Assembly: GCF_000350225.1 (NCBI RefSeq)
Contig: NW_005179283.1
Location: 241,001 to 305,000, forward strand
DNA from: Chondrus crispus
Taxonomy: Eukaryota; Rhodophyta; Florideophyceae; Gigartinales; Gigartinaceae
Reading direction: 5' to 3'
Length of the DNA stretch: 64,000 nt
Both the position numbers and the translations under genes were made by a program. Below the pieces are notes generated by a model. It ran no database searches and was not told the DNA's origin. It worked only from the letters and a program-made list of their open reading frames with translations. Position 1 is the first letter of the stretch. Each line of letters begins with the position of its first letter. This document shows, piece after piece, positions 50,956 to 61,049 of the stretch.

Positions 50956-51708
50956 GGCGCGCACTTCCGTTTCCGTAGCGGGGTGTCATGTCGCACAATC
51001 CAATGGCCGGCAAACCGGACCGAACGAGGACAACGGTGAGATCCACTACCTCGGGGGAGCGGGAAGGGACCTTCGCATTGACGCGCGGGGTGGCCTGGGG
51101 GTGGTCTGTGCTCGGGTCAGTTGGCACCGACCAGCGCCGGCGTCTGCCGCCCTGTCTAGAAAGCCCCCGTTGAAAACCTACGGGCTGTGCGATGAAACCC
51201 TCTCCTGCGCATCGTCCATTGGACTGTGTCTTCATGACAGTCCGCTCCAGGTAAGGGACCTCCTTCATCTCCAAACCACCTTCATGTTATCATCTGATGC
51301 TCCTCATTCAGACCACATCCTCCGAATGCAGCTGATTCACAGCACATCGAACACTGGATATACCACATCCTCCGAATACAGCTGATTCACAGCACATCGA
51401 ACACTGGATATACGACAGTACAGCACATTTTGCACAGGACATAAGACGGCACATGATATACGACGGCACAGGACATCCCCTATACAAAAACACACTGTGT
51501 TCTTACCGCAAAGACAGCATCCGTTCGATCGGTTCTCACCATGGTCGACGCACTTATGTGTAACAATTGTTACATTAATGCCAACTAAAAACAAATCTCT
51601 CCCAATTTGATGCAGGTTGATGCAAGGCGACAGGGAATTCTTACGCACTCAATTACCAAGTAACAAGAAAAACGCATGATGACGCAGTACAACTTCGAAT
51701 CGCAGATG
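50956..51708. other. Gy3 3' untranslated region
   Basis: About 750 bp between the pol stop and the polypurine tract. It contains a 50-bp tandem duplication (51312-51411) and shorter ACGGCACAGGACAT-like echoes to 51475. No coding frame of note. Confidence 0.6.
51312..51411. repeat. 50-bp tandem duplication in Gy3
   Basis: Units 51312-51361 and 51362-51411 begin ACCACATCCTCCGAAT and end ACACTGGATAT, differing at one position (GCAG against ACAG). Confidence 0.9.
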
Positions 51709-54700
51709 CTACTGGCTTGACTCAATGCCAATGGGAATTTCAAATCTCGTTTGGTAGTATCGTCTTAGGCGTCTGAAATGGATGGAATTGCGGGAAACCC
51801 TCCTGGGGTGGCCCACTGTTCGTAGGAAATATCGCGGATGGGCCGTCGCGTGGACGACAAAGGGTCCCTTCCACGGGCTCTCAATCAAGGACTTCACTCT
51901 GTTCCGGCTCCTGCGAAGGAGTACCATATCTCCCGTTTTATACAAGTGTGGCGGCTCGGTACCGACGCGGATTCTTTCTGCTCGAGTTGCTTGCAATCCT
52001 AGTAGGTTGTTCATTCGGTTATGTCGTTCGGCGCGACGAGCTGTGGTTAATTGGATGCTCAAACTGCGTTGTGTGCCTGCATCCATGAGTAGCCCAGGGC
52101 CTCTGTCGGACCCCAAGCGAGGTATCGTTCCGTACATGAGCTCAAACGGAGACACTCCATCTGGCCCCGGCCTGCAACGGTATGCAAATATTATTCTGTC
52201 GAGCGCGACATCCCACTCCAAAGTCGGGTCTTGTAAGAGCGTACGACGCAGAGCCAAATTTATCGTGCCCACCATACGTTCGACTCTCCCATTTGTTTGT
52301 GGTGAGTATGTTGCCACGAAATGCCATGCGATTCCTTGGATCTTTGCCCATACCTGCGTGTGTTGTGCTCTGTACGCCGAGCCATTATCACTTTGAACTA
52401 TCCTCGGCACCCCATGTTGCCACACAAAGCTTTGCAGAGACCGAACAGCTGCTCCGCTACTCGCTCCTGTATGCGCGGTGGCAAAAGGCCACCCCGTAAG
52501 ATGCTCCACCCCAATGTGAATATACCGATTACCTCGGCGGGCCATCGGAAGGGGGCCAGCGAAGTCGACTGAAACCGTTTCGAATATACGCACTATTGGT
52601 GCAAAGAGATGCACTCGGTATGGAATCGGGGGAGAAGCTCTTTGGCATCCTTCACATTCACGCACGTGTTTCATTACTTCGGGCCTCATTCTCGGCCACC
52701 AGAATCGTCCTGCTACTATTTGATACGTCGTTCTTGCGTTCCAGTGCCCGAAATCATCGTGCAATTGATGAATTATGCCTTTGCGGATTAAGGTGGGAGG
52801 GACTGCGCGCAAGCCGTTTCTCGTTCTTCGAATTAGGTGGCCATCTGAAACTAGGAAGTTTTTCGGCTGCTGTTTTACAGCCCTCGAGAACGGTTTCATC
52901 TTCGTTTTGTCCTGCGAGTCGGTCTCTTGGAACTTTAGGTATCGCATTGTTTCACCCAAGAAATCTTCAAACGAGGAGGATGAGGCTGCTGTCACAGTCT
53001 CGTTTCTGCGATCCGTTTCTGTCGCAGCGTGTACGCTCAACTGTCGCCCGTTGCTCATCTTGTTGGCTGCTGCTTCGGTACCTTTCGTCTTTAGAACTTT
53101 CTCAGAGGTTGGATTGACATGCGCTCTGGAAAAGAAATCCGCAACGACGTTGTCTCTACCAGGATGATATCTGATTTCAAAGTCATACTCGGCTAGAAAA
53201 GCGAGCCAGCGTGACAATCGCCCGTGGGGATCCCGGCTATTGAACGCCGCCCTCAAAGCTTGGTGATCCGTGTACAGTATGAAAGGGGTCCCCAGAAGGT
53301 ACACTCGAAACTTTTTGAGTGCGAACACGACAGCTAATGCTTCCCTTTCGTACGTAGAATAGCGTTTCTCCGCACTATTCATCGTTCTGCTGGCATAGCA
53401 GACCGGATGCTCCTGCTGTTCCTCGCCTTGTTGCGTCAAAACAGCACCCATTGCTACCGTCGAAGCATCCGCATAGACGACGAAATGCCTTTTGAAGTCG
53501 GGGTAAGCAAGCACTGGTGGGCTACACAGAAGATTCTTGAGCTTATTGAATGCGTCCTGCGTCGTGTTGTCCCACAGGAAGGCGGATTTTGCACTTGTAA
53601 GTTCGTGCAACGGCTTCGCAATCTCGGCGAAGTGCGGAATGAAACGGCGGTAGTATGATGCTAAGCCCAAGAAGCTCCGCACTTCCGTCTTCGTCTGAGG
53701 GATTCTAGTATCTCGTAGAGCCTGTGTCTTCCTCGGGTCCACTGCGACCCCTTTTTCACTGACGATGTGCCCTAACAGGCTGACAGACCGGCGGGCAAAG
53801 GTGCATTTTGAAAGCTTGAGTTTCAAGCCGTACGATTTGACTCGTGACAATACTGAACGAAGATGGGTGATGTGTTCTTCCATACTAGATGAATGGATGA
53901 CGACGTCATCTATGTACGCGACTGCATATTCAATTCCTTCTAATACCGTCGTCATCATTCTCTGAAACGTTGCGGGGGCGTTCATCAGTCCGAAAGGCAT
54001 CACCTCAAACTGGAATGTCCCTTCTCGACATATGAATGTCGTCATCTCCTTGCATTGCTCGGCGACTTGCACCTGCCAGTAGCCGGTGAACAGGTCGAGT
54101 GTCGAGAAGATACTCGATCCTTTTAATTCATCAAGTATTTCTTCAATCAGGGGTATAGGCCAACGGTCTGCTTTCATCACCTTATTGAGGGTTCGGTAGT
54201 CGACACAGAAACGTGGGGTTCCGTCCTTTTTGGAAGCAATGACGATTGGGAAGGACCACTGCGATACAGAAGGTCGAATGATTCCTGCCGAAAGCATCTT
54301 ATCAAGTTCCGCTCTCACTACTGCATTATGTTTGGGCGGTAGTCTTCGACAGCGGTGATGGATTGGGGTCATGTCCTTGAGCTCGAAAGTGTGTTGTACT
54401 GGAACTGAAGCTGGGCGTAGATCATGAAGTGACGATGCAATCACATCGTTGTCTTGCAGGTTTGCGTATATCTCGAGCGCTGCACCACGCTCAAGGTGTT
54501 GCAGCTTTTCCCATACATTCATGTCAAAACTTGGATCACCCGGCAGGTCGATTTCAACTCCGTCCGGATTGTCAAGCTCGTCAACATTCTCAAATGAGTC
54601 ATTCGTCCTTTCTGCTTCAGCTTGTTGGAGACACTGCTTCCCTGACGCTTGCAATAGACTGCGCTCAAGGCCTTTGACGATTTCGGAAGTATCATTTCTG

Positions 54701-56640
54701 ATGCAGAGCACATACCCTTCTTCACTTTCGGATTCAGAGCTCTCTTCGTCTGAGGGGGAGCCTTCAGTGGACTCCGCTCCCGAGTCGGTCGTGAACTCTT
54801 CTTCGTCACTCCCTCCGTCATTCTGCACACCACGAGAGAGCACGAGGGTAGCTTTCCTTCCATCTCGTGTGAACTGAGCAGTCTGACGCCCTAAATCCAA
54901 CTTTGTGCTCAAGCTTTCCATCGTCGGTGCTCCCACAATAACGTCGAATGGGGCACCCTTCAAGATCAGGAAGTCCATATCAGCTGAGAGTGTCCCAAAG
55001 AGCACAGGAACCTGAAGTGCAACTCCTAGACCCTCCTCGGTGCTTCCGTTGGCCACAGTGATCCTCCTCGCCGTAGGAGAAGTCTTTAACTGTAGTTTCT
55101 CTACTAGCTTGAGAGACATAATGTTCGGAGTTGAACCAGAATCAAGAAGAGCCCGGACCGGATATGCATGAATCATGATATCTATCATGCTCAACCGGCT
55201 GGAAGGGCGCGATGCCGGTGTATTGCTGGAAATGAAGGCGATCTTACGCTGGACTCGTCGCGTAGGAGCAACGAAAAGCTTCCGCATTTCTTTCCTGGCA
55301 TCTTCTGCATCCCCTCGTGCCAGTTGGCCGAATGTAATGCCGGTAGCTGCCTGTGCTAGTCCAGAGAGAAGGTCAAACTTCTCGGTGCGGGCACTCAGCT
55401 CTTCGAGTTTGCCCTTTTTAGACCTTTTCATCGGTTTTCGTGCTCTGTGACGACTCTTCTTTGGTTTTCGTCCTATGGATGTCGGTTGAATCTGCCCCAT
55501 TGGAATCGGATTCAAGAATTTAGAAACCGGAATCGATGAGACTTCTTTTCCCTCGTGGTGACGAGGCTGTTTGGGCATAGGTTGGCCATCCTTGTCCCTC
55601 TTCACTGCCGTCACTTCTTCAATCTCTTCAATAATGGACAGAGACGGACTCACTTTTGAGTCATCATTCTCCTTGGGGAGCTCGTTGACGACGAATAGCT
55701 GCTCCGGACTCCCTGAGCGGCTGGGTGCAACTCCAGACACCCTAACATCTTGTCCTGACTTCTTGCTTCCCGCAGATATCTCCCTCGTAGGGCGGATTGG
55801 AGCACCAGGGTACGGCTTGGACCAACAGGTGTCCTCCCTGTGACCGAGTTTGCCACACCGGGGGCACCTAGACTCACGGTTCGGATTCAGTTCACATCTA
55901 CTGGCACCATGACCGGGCCTCTTGCAGTAGGAGCAACTCCGGGAGGCCCTATCTGATGATAATGGCAACCCCTGTTGGCTTTTCTTGACAAGCAGTGTTA
56001 ACTCTGAGAGCTGCGATGCTAGCTCAGCAATCCTCGTATCAACTCCCTGGTCTTTCCCGGCTGTTTTGCGCTGAGCGGAAACTCCATGCTGTTGAGAGCG
56101 TACATTCTGGTAATGTTCCGCTCTAACTAGATGGTCGCCACCGAACGACTTTCGGCTTTTGTCACAATCTTTCAATGTCTTCACGAGCTCCTTGAAGTTG
56201 TCGGGCTTGTGTAGCATGACAAACTGGGTCACAAAGCTATCTGACTGAACGGCTCTCTTGAGCAACCCAAACTTAGTCTCCTCTCGGAAAGAAGCTTGAC
56301 GGTATAACTCTTCGGTTGACTGTATAAAGTCCCCTAAGTCACCTCCGCCATACTTGGCTTCCACAGCAAGGCGAACAACTTCTTCGGGGTCTCGTTTTTC
56401 TTGAAAAGTGTCGGAAAGAAAAGTCTTAACGACCGTGTACGAGTGAGCCTCTTCGGAGAGGACACCACCTTGGCCGAACTTCGTGTAATAGGCATCAAAC
56501 GCCTTACCACGTAGGTACAACAAGACCTTCTCGGAACGTTTGAGGTCGTCGTCTTGGCAAGCGACGACATTCTCGAAGTAAAACAGGAAACGTTGTACAT
56601 CTCCCTCACCATCAAAGGAGAACTCTTCAAGGCCACTCAT
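51709..56640 (-). CDS. gag-pol: Gy3 Gag-Pol polyprotein
   Basis: A single 1643-aa frame from ATG 56640 (MSGLEEFSFDGEGD) to TAG 51709. Capsid about 1-180; two zinc knuckles CSYCKRPGHGASRC (236-249) and CPRCGKLGHREDTC (259-272); a long basic and acidic linker; protease LLDSGSTPN (Asp500); RT FCVDYRTLN and YIDD (909-912); RNase H VVYADAS and YTDHQAL; integrase HHCC (HDDFGHWN...CEGCQRA) and triad Asp1359, Asp1418, Glu1454 (D-X58-D-X35-E); then a basic C-terminus with GPFVVHATAHPRYFLRTV and no chromodomain. Gag and pol share one frame, so no frameshift is needed; their ratio would have to be set by processing or turnover. Every catalytic residue is present. Confidence 0.97.
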   Translation of the reverse strand: MSGLEEFSFDGEGDVQRFLFYFENVVACQDDDLKRSEKVLLYLRGKAFDAYYTKFGQGGVLSEEAHSYTVVKTFLSDTFQEKRDPEEVVRLAVEAKYGGGDLGDFIQSTEELYRQASFREETKFGLLKRAVQSDSFVTQFVMLHKPDNFKELVKTLKDCDKSRKSFGGDHLVRAEHYQNVRSQQHGVSAQRKTAGKDQGVDTRIAELASQLSELTLLVKKSQQGLPLSSDRASRSCSYCKRPGHGASRCELNPNRESRCPRCGKLGHREDTCWSKPYPGAPIRPTREISAGSKKSGQDVRVSGVAPSRSGSPEQLFVVNELPKENDDSKVSPSLSIIEEIEEVTAVKRDKDGQPMPKQPRHHEGKEVSSIPVSKFLNPIPMGQIQPTSIGRKPKKSRHRARKPMKRSKKGKLEELSARTEKFDLLSGLAQAATGITFGQLARGDAEDARKEMRKLFVAPTRRVQRKIAFISSNTPASRPSSRLSMIDIMIHAYPVRALLDSGSTPNIMSLKLVEKLQLKTSPTARRITVANGSTEEGLGVALQVPVLFGTLSADMDFLILKGAPFDVIVGAPTMESLSTKLDLGRQTAQFTRDGRKATLVLSRGVQNDGGSDEEEFTTDSGAESTEGSPSDEESSESESEEGYVLCIRNDTSEIVKGLERSLLQASGKQCLQQAEAERTNDSFENVDELDNPDGVEIDLPGDPSFDMNVWEKLQHLERGAALEIYANLQDNDVIASSLHDLRPASVPVQHTFELKDMTPIHHRCRRLPPKHNAVVRAELDKMLSAGIIRPSVSQWSFPIVIASKKDGTPRFCVDYRTLNKVMKADRWPIPLIEEILDELKGSSIFSTLDLFTGYWQVQVAEQCKEMTTFICREGTFQFEVMPFGLMNAPATFQRMMTTVLEGIEYAVAYIDDVVIHSSSMEEHITHLRSVLSRVKSYGLKLKLSKCTFARRSVSLLGHIVSEKGVAVDPRKTQALRDTRIPQTKTEVRSFLGLASYYRRFIPHFAEIAKPLHELTSAKSAFLWDNTTQDAFNKLKNLLCSPPVLAYPDFKRHFVVYADASTVAMGAVLTQQGEEQQEHPVCYASRTMNSAEKRYSTYEREALAVVFALKKFRVYLLGTPFILYTDHQALRAAFNSRDPHGRLSRWLAFLAEYDFEIRYHPGRDNVVADFFSRAHVNPTSEKVLKTKGTEAAANKMSNGRQLSVHAATETDRRNETVTAASSSSFEDFLGETMRYLKFQETDSQDKTKMKPFSRAVKQQPKNFLVSDGHLIRRTRNGLRAVPPTLIRKGIIHQLHDDFGHWNARTTYQIVAGRFWWPRMRPEVMKHVRECEGCQRASPPIPYRVHLFAPIVRIFETVSVDFAGPLPMARRGNRYIHIGVEHLTGWPFATAHTGASSGAAVRSLQSFVWQHGVPRIVQSDNGSAYRAQHTQVWAKIQGIAWHFVATYSPQTNGRVERMVGTINLALRRTLLQDPTLEWDVALDRIIFAYRCRPGPDGVSPFELMYGTIPRLGSDRGPGLLMDAGTQRSLSIQLTTARRAERHNRMNNLLGLQATRAERIRVGTEPPHLYKTGDMVLLRRSRNRVKSLIESPWKGPFVVHATAHPRYFLRTVGHPRRVSRNSIHFRRLRRYYQTRFEIPIGIESSQ

Positions 56641-56650
56641 GCTGACCCTC

Positions 56651-56663
56651 GACAGAAGTACCA
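56651..56663 (-). other. Primer-binding site of Gy3
   Basis: On the minus strand TGGTACTTCTGTC starts one base after the 5' LTR end ACA (56665). It begins with TGG as expected for a tRNA CCA end and differs from the Gy1/Gy2 site. Confidence 0.7.
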
Positions 56664-56664
56664 C

Positions 56665-56948
56665 TGTTAGTTCTCGCGATGACGGTTCTATGCAAAGACG
56701 TGATGGGCCGCCTGGCCTCTCTTTTCTTCAACATTACTGACTAGATAAGTACCCCTCGAAGCGTCCAAGTAATCTCCCGCAGCCACGGTTCAGCTTCCAC
56801 TAGTTTCCTAATCTTAACCAACCAGATAACACCACCTGGTCATTTCCGGCCAATTAAAATGACTACAAAAGATATTATGAAAAGGACACTTGTCCTTATG
56901 TTCCCCAATCAGCGCACTGGCGCTCGCGGTCATAATATAACCGCGTCA
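56665..56948 (-). repeat. 5' LTR of Gy3
   Basis: 284 bp, same termini as the copy at 50658-50941, about three substitutions. Confidence 0.95.
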
Positions 56949-56953
56949 CATGG
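56949..56953. repeat. Target-site duplication, right (Gy3)
   Basis: CATGG, identical to 50653-50657. Confidence 0.9.
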
Positions 56954-57036
56954 CATCAAATAAAGTCGGCATTTGTCATGCCGAAAATACTCGAAATAAT
57001 TCCCTAGTTTGGAATCAAATTGGGTACCATTTCTAT

Positions 57037-57041
57037 ACAGT
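57037..57041. repeat. Target-site duplication, left (Copia-B)
   Basis: ACAGT, identical to 62492-62496. Confidence 0.75.
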
Positions 57042-57440
57042 TTTCAGAGGCACTAATTTTGCCTGCATATTAGATGTTTGAATCCTTCTGGCGAAGGTGC
57101 ACAGCCGGATAATAAACGACGTTGGCGTTGGCAAGTGTTTCGGTACTTGTTCACCGGTGAGCTCTCTCTCTATCTCACAGTTTAATGTCCTGGCCTTATA
57201 CCGTTCTCTCACGACCTATCGTCTCTTTGCGCAATAGTCTAACGGTATCTATGACGTGTGCGTTTCCAATGCGCACTGCTCTCTGACCTTTCGCTGCGCA
57301 CCCACTACATGCATTCCCGCATATTATTGCCGGGTTGCTGAATGCATATTGCGCATCGGTCTAGCATCTGTGCTGACATCAATTCTGCTTTGCGCTATGC
57401 TCTGCGTCTCTTTGCTTTTACACGTTTGCCACCTATTACA
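57042..57440 (-). repeat. 3' LTR of Copia-B
   Basis: On the element strand starts TGTAATAGGTGGCAAACG (at 57440) and ends GCCTCTGAAA (at 57042). A G-rich tract (GACTGGGGGTG, 57441-57451) precedes it. The 3' terminus is AA rather than the usual CA, fixed by the target duplication. Confidence 0.8.
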
Positions 57441-57475
57441 CACCCCCAGTCGCATTGAACTAGTTTCGCTGCGAT

Positions 57476-59047
57476 TCAAACCCAAGTTTCGCGCAAGACC
57501 TCCTTGGAGTCATGCGGAGGTAGCTCAATCACCACATCAACGGCAATACGGTTGAGTAGGCGATGCATTACTGGGTTTCTTTTTGTGAGTGCGTCGGCTA
57601 CGTTTGCTTTTTCTGCTATCCATCGAAGCCTTGAGAGTTCCTTTGACTGAAAGGAATCTCTGATATGCTGTACAGTCTGGCGCATCCTGTAGTCATGTCC
57701 TTCATGCAGGGTCATAATTGTGTCGTACAGCCCGTTAGAGTCTACACATAGCGTATGCTCGACCTTCCGTTCCATGATGGACTCCATGCTAGTGCGAATG
57801 TAGAACCCCTTGTCATTTGCCTCTGTGCATGCGAATATTTCCACCCCGTACGATGAGTGGCATACGCGCTTTTGCTTCGAGCTGTTCTACGTTATCATAT
57901 CGTATATTGCCCGACCATTCCTTGTTCTGTACTCTATCCCACAGATAATCCCTGTTTGGCTGTAATCTCTTCGGGATGTGACATTGAGCGCTGCGTCGGA
58001 GAAGGACAGTACCTGCGCCTGCACTATCGCCTGTGGCGGCTTGTTGAATCGAATTGTTGGCCTGATGTCCTTGATTTCTTTCAGGATGTGATTCGCTTCG
58101 CAAAGATGCCTAAAGGTGAGTCTGGGTAGCTGTTGTTGCAACAGGGAGCCAAAGTATGATGCTTGTGGAAGGGTTCCGCTTCCAAGCCAAACTAACGCTC
58201 CTGCAAGCGATCGGAAGCATTTAAACTCCTTCTGCGTGGCTTTCTCGTCCGGTTCTTTGCGTCTGTCCCGGTCCATAAATAGAAAGGGTATAGCTGACAT
58301 GTATGCATCTATTGACATATCTAAATCACCATGTTTGCTTTGACTTATGCGGCATCCGTTAAACTGTACTGCGCAGTCGATGATGCATTTGTTTATAGGG
58401 AACCTTTTACCAATCAGATCTGCGACCCATCTCATGCGTTCCACACTTCCTGCCATCAGCAATTCATCGGTAACCTTCGCAATCATCAGTATGATATCAC
58501 CTCTGCTGTTTCTTTTCAAGAAAAGTTGGGACACTCCGTTAACTCGTTCCATCTTGGCTGTGTTGAGAAGCCACTCCTCTATGACAGTTGCTCACTGTCT
58601 GCCCGCTTCCGTAATACCATATGGGAGTTTCTCCAGTTTCCATAGAACCCCTCGTTGTTCGCCTACTTCTATCGGAGGCCGGACGTAGATATCTTGCTTG
58701 ATTGGACCGCTTTTTAAATACGCACCCTTGATGTCTATTAACCCTATTCGGAAGGATAATAGAGTCGCTATACTTAGCATTAACCGGATGACATCGAACT
58801 GAGCTGTAGCAGAATCTTTTCTCACTGAGTCCTTCCTTGAGTCGCGATTACCGTGGGGACACAAGCGTGCTTTCATCTTCATTTTCCCTGCTTCGTCCAT
58901 TTTAATCTTGTAAACTACATGTGAACTTATTACGGTGGCGTTTTTGTGCAGGTCTCTATCGAAAACCGGGATGTACGCATCCTTCCAATTGTTGTCAACT
59001 TCTGACTGTAGTGCCGAGTCCAGTATCCACGCTGGAGCGCATTCCAA
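57476..59047 (-). pseudogene. pol: Copia-B reverse transcriptase and RNase H
   Basis: One minus frame interrupted only by single stops. RT: KMKARLCPHGNRD, LIDIKGAYLKSGP, IYVRPP, LPYGITEAGRQ, then TGA (58592-58594), then WLLNTAKMERVNG, and the catalytic region IAKVTDELLMAG (58463-58468 encode D-E where D-D is expected). RNase H: SFSDAALNV, then TAG after YDMIT (about 57885) where Trp is expected, NSSKQKRVCHSSYGVEIFA, CVDSNGLYDTI, EKANVADALTK. It ends at TGA near 57476. Both stops replace a Trp codon. The altered second Asp in the catalytic box would by itself disable RT. Confidence 0.85.
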
Positions 59048-60360
59048 CTTTTTCGCTTAACTTGTGCCGGTCCAACTACTTCTGCAGCATTACTTGCTCG
59101 TCTGATTTGAGGTCTGTTATAACCTTCTCTGTTGATAGGTTTTTGTCACCTACGTCTTTTTCAGGACGTCCGATCTTGGTGCTGAGCAGTGCGTTCTGTG
59201 TGTCTACGCAATCGTTCGTGTTCTCATCGCCTGAACTCTATTCGCCGAAAACATCTTGCCATGTTCAATCCCTGTCTATCTTCCTTTCACAAAACAATCC
59301 GTTGGTGCTTCCCTGTTAGGGTCGATCATTACAGTTTCTATGTCTTGGCGCATTGGAGTTGGCAATTTTATGCTATCTTCAGCCTCGCTGGCGCCGCGTA
59401 CGTCGTCCTTCGCTGCCAATGTGATACTGTCTTCGTCACTGGGTGTCGTTGGTGCGCTAATCTCCTCTTCTAAAGTACGTGACATTAGTTCGTTGGCTAG
59501 TTGCCCGTCTGGTGCCTTCCTTATGTGCTCGTACGCTATCTTCATGGACGGGCCTCTATCGCTGCGACGGCATGTGACGACATGTTCTCCTGCATTTACT
59601 ACCTTCGCTTTGACCCATTCCACCGGTTCGTTCTGTTTCGAAGACTTATAGAACACCCACACATTCGTACATGTAGGCAGGGTCTGCCGCTTCTCTGTCG
59701 TCGAGATACGGCTTCGGAGCACTTTCTGGATTGCTCTTGACGCTGTGCGCTCCACTTGAGCTTCCAGAATTTCTAGTGATACTTTCTCTGCAGGTAGGCC
59801 TACTATTGACGGTGAGTAGCCTTTCGCTAACTGGAAAGACTCATTATCGACGAACCATGGAACATGTTCGACATAAATGAGGCTTTTCTGACCAATACCG
59901 CGGCTGTTGCATCTGTACCCTCCTTGGCGAGCCTTTCTAGTATTGATTTAAAGACTCCATTGTTCCTTTCTACTCTCCTGTTCTTATGAGATGATCTCGC
60001 TGGTCGCCCGTTCAGTTGAATCGCAGGACCACCGAGGAACTTCGCAAAAAATGGCTGGCAGAACTCAGGGTCCGCACTGAACATTCGTGGTGCACCATGA
60101 CTGTAGATCCTTTTTTTTTCGAAGATTTTCATCATCTCCTTGCCCGTCCTGGATGGAGCAATTGTTCTTTCACCGTATTTGGTTCCGGCGTCGACCATGT
60201 TCAACACTTCAAACTTGTCTCCTTTGATAAACACGGTCGTGAAATCCGCTTGCATCTCGACGTTGAATGATGCATTGACGTGAGTGATGGATATCTGTCT
60301 CCGGCTGGCTGGTCTTCCTGTGGAGGTGCATATTCCACAGGCATCATGCACGTTTACGCA
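59048..60360 (-). pseudogene. pol: Copia-B integrase and linker
   Basis: Integrase zinc end ACVNVHDACGICTSTGRP (about 60320-60380), core MQADFTTVFIKGDKFEVLNMVD (about 60180-60255), FSADPEFCQPFF (second Asp, about 60080) and RSSHKNRRVERNNGVFK (Glu, about 59965). A frameshift near 59890 separates this from VEHVPWFVDNESFQLAKGY and the linker (QVERTASRAIQKVLRS, WVFYKSSKQNEPVEWVKAKV) that leads to RT. The D, D and E residues are all present. Confidence 0.8.
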
Positions 60361-60960
60361 GGCTTACTCCAGTTCCGGTGTAAGCTTTTTGGCGTCTGTA
60401 AGGATACCGTCTCATTTCCTCTTTTGACGCATGCGTAAACCTGTGCAACTTCTTTGCCACGTTTACTTCATATCTCTTGGCAGAACTTGCCATCAGAGTA
60501 CTGTACGTCGATTTTGCATGTGGCATGATATCCATGCGTACTCGTTCGTCCTCGCCTCCGTCTTTCTCGGTGTATGTGTTGAAGACTCTCGGGGTCTCGT
60601 CGTGTGGCCTGTGGATAATAATTCTGGGTGACCTGTCGTCTTTGATGGTATCTGAGTGCCTCTTCACGTGTAGCTCTATGAGCAGGGGTGATTCTCCATC
60701 TACAAGATCGAAAGTCAGTGTCGTGTTTCTCCCATGCACATCAAGGCGTGAAGATCCCATGTACAAATGATCAGTTTAGGATCTGAACACTGTGTTCCCC
60801 ATCCGTGATAGTACTCTCCACGTGGTGCTCGAACTGAAAAAGGTATGCCTATGTAATCGCACAGCTTAGCAGCGTTGACTGTTCCTCCTGAAGAGGATGG
60901 AGCTCCTTTGTCTAAAATGGGGTTGAGGTCAGTACGGAGCGTGACTGGCCTCAACGCCAA
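60361..60960 (-). pseudogene. pol: Copia-B protease and integrase zinc region start
   Basis: Protease near 60870-60915: LNPILDKGAPSSSGGTVNAAKL; the catalytic triplet reads DKG instead of DTG or DSG. Then a beta-rich stretch, and KKLHRFTHASKEEMR (about 60425-60470), the first His pair of the integrase zinc domain. Several frame changes (about 60715, 60400). Confidence 0.65.
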
Positions 60961-61049
60961 AAAAACGAGTTCTTCCTCGGGTTCTTATCTCTTCTACTGT
61001 CTTCATCTATTTCGGCGTCAGAATGCGATTCTGTCTCTGAATCAGGCTT

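Larger units (their letters stand above)
50658..56948 (-). mobile_element. Gy3: complete compact Ty3/Gypsy retrotransposon
   Basis: 6,291 bp, 284-bp LTRs differing at about three positions, perfect CATGG target duplication, intact single gag-pol frame, primer-binding site and polypurine tract in place. No chromodomain and no antisense gene. Structurally autonomous and the youngest-looking insertion here. Confidence 0.96.

Noticed and set aside
1301-51420. Possible CRISPR-like or satellite arrays
   Set aside because: The direct repeats seen are pairs of LTRs or two-unit tandem duplications, without regularly spaced unique spacers.
51782-52396. Plus-strand 204-codon frame
   Set aside because: Opposite the intact Gy3 integrase; shadow frame.
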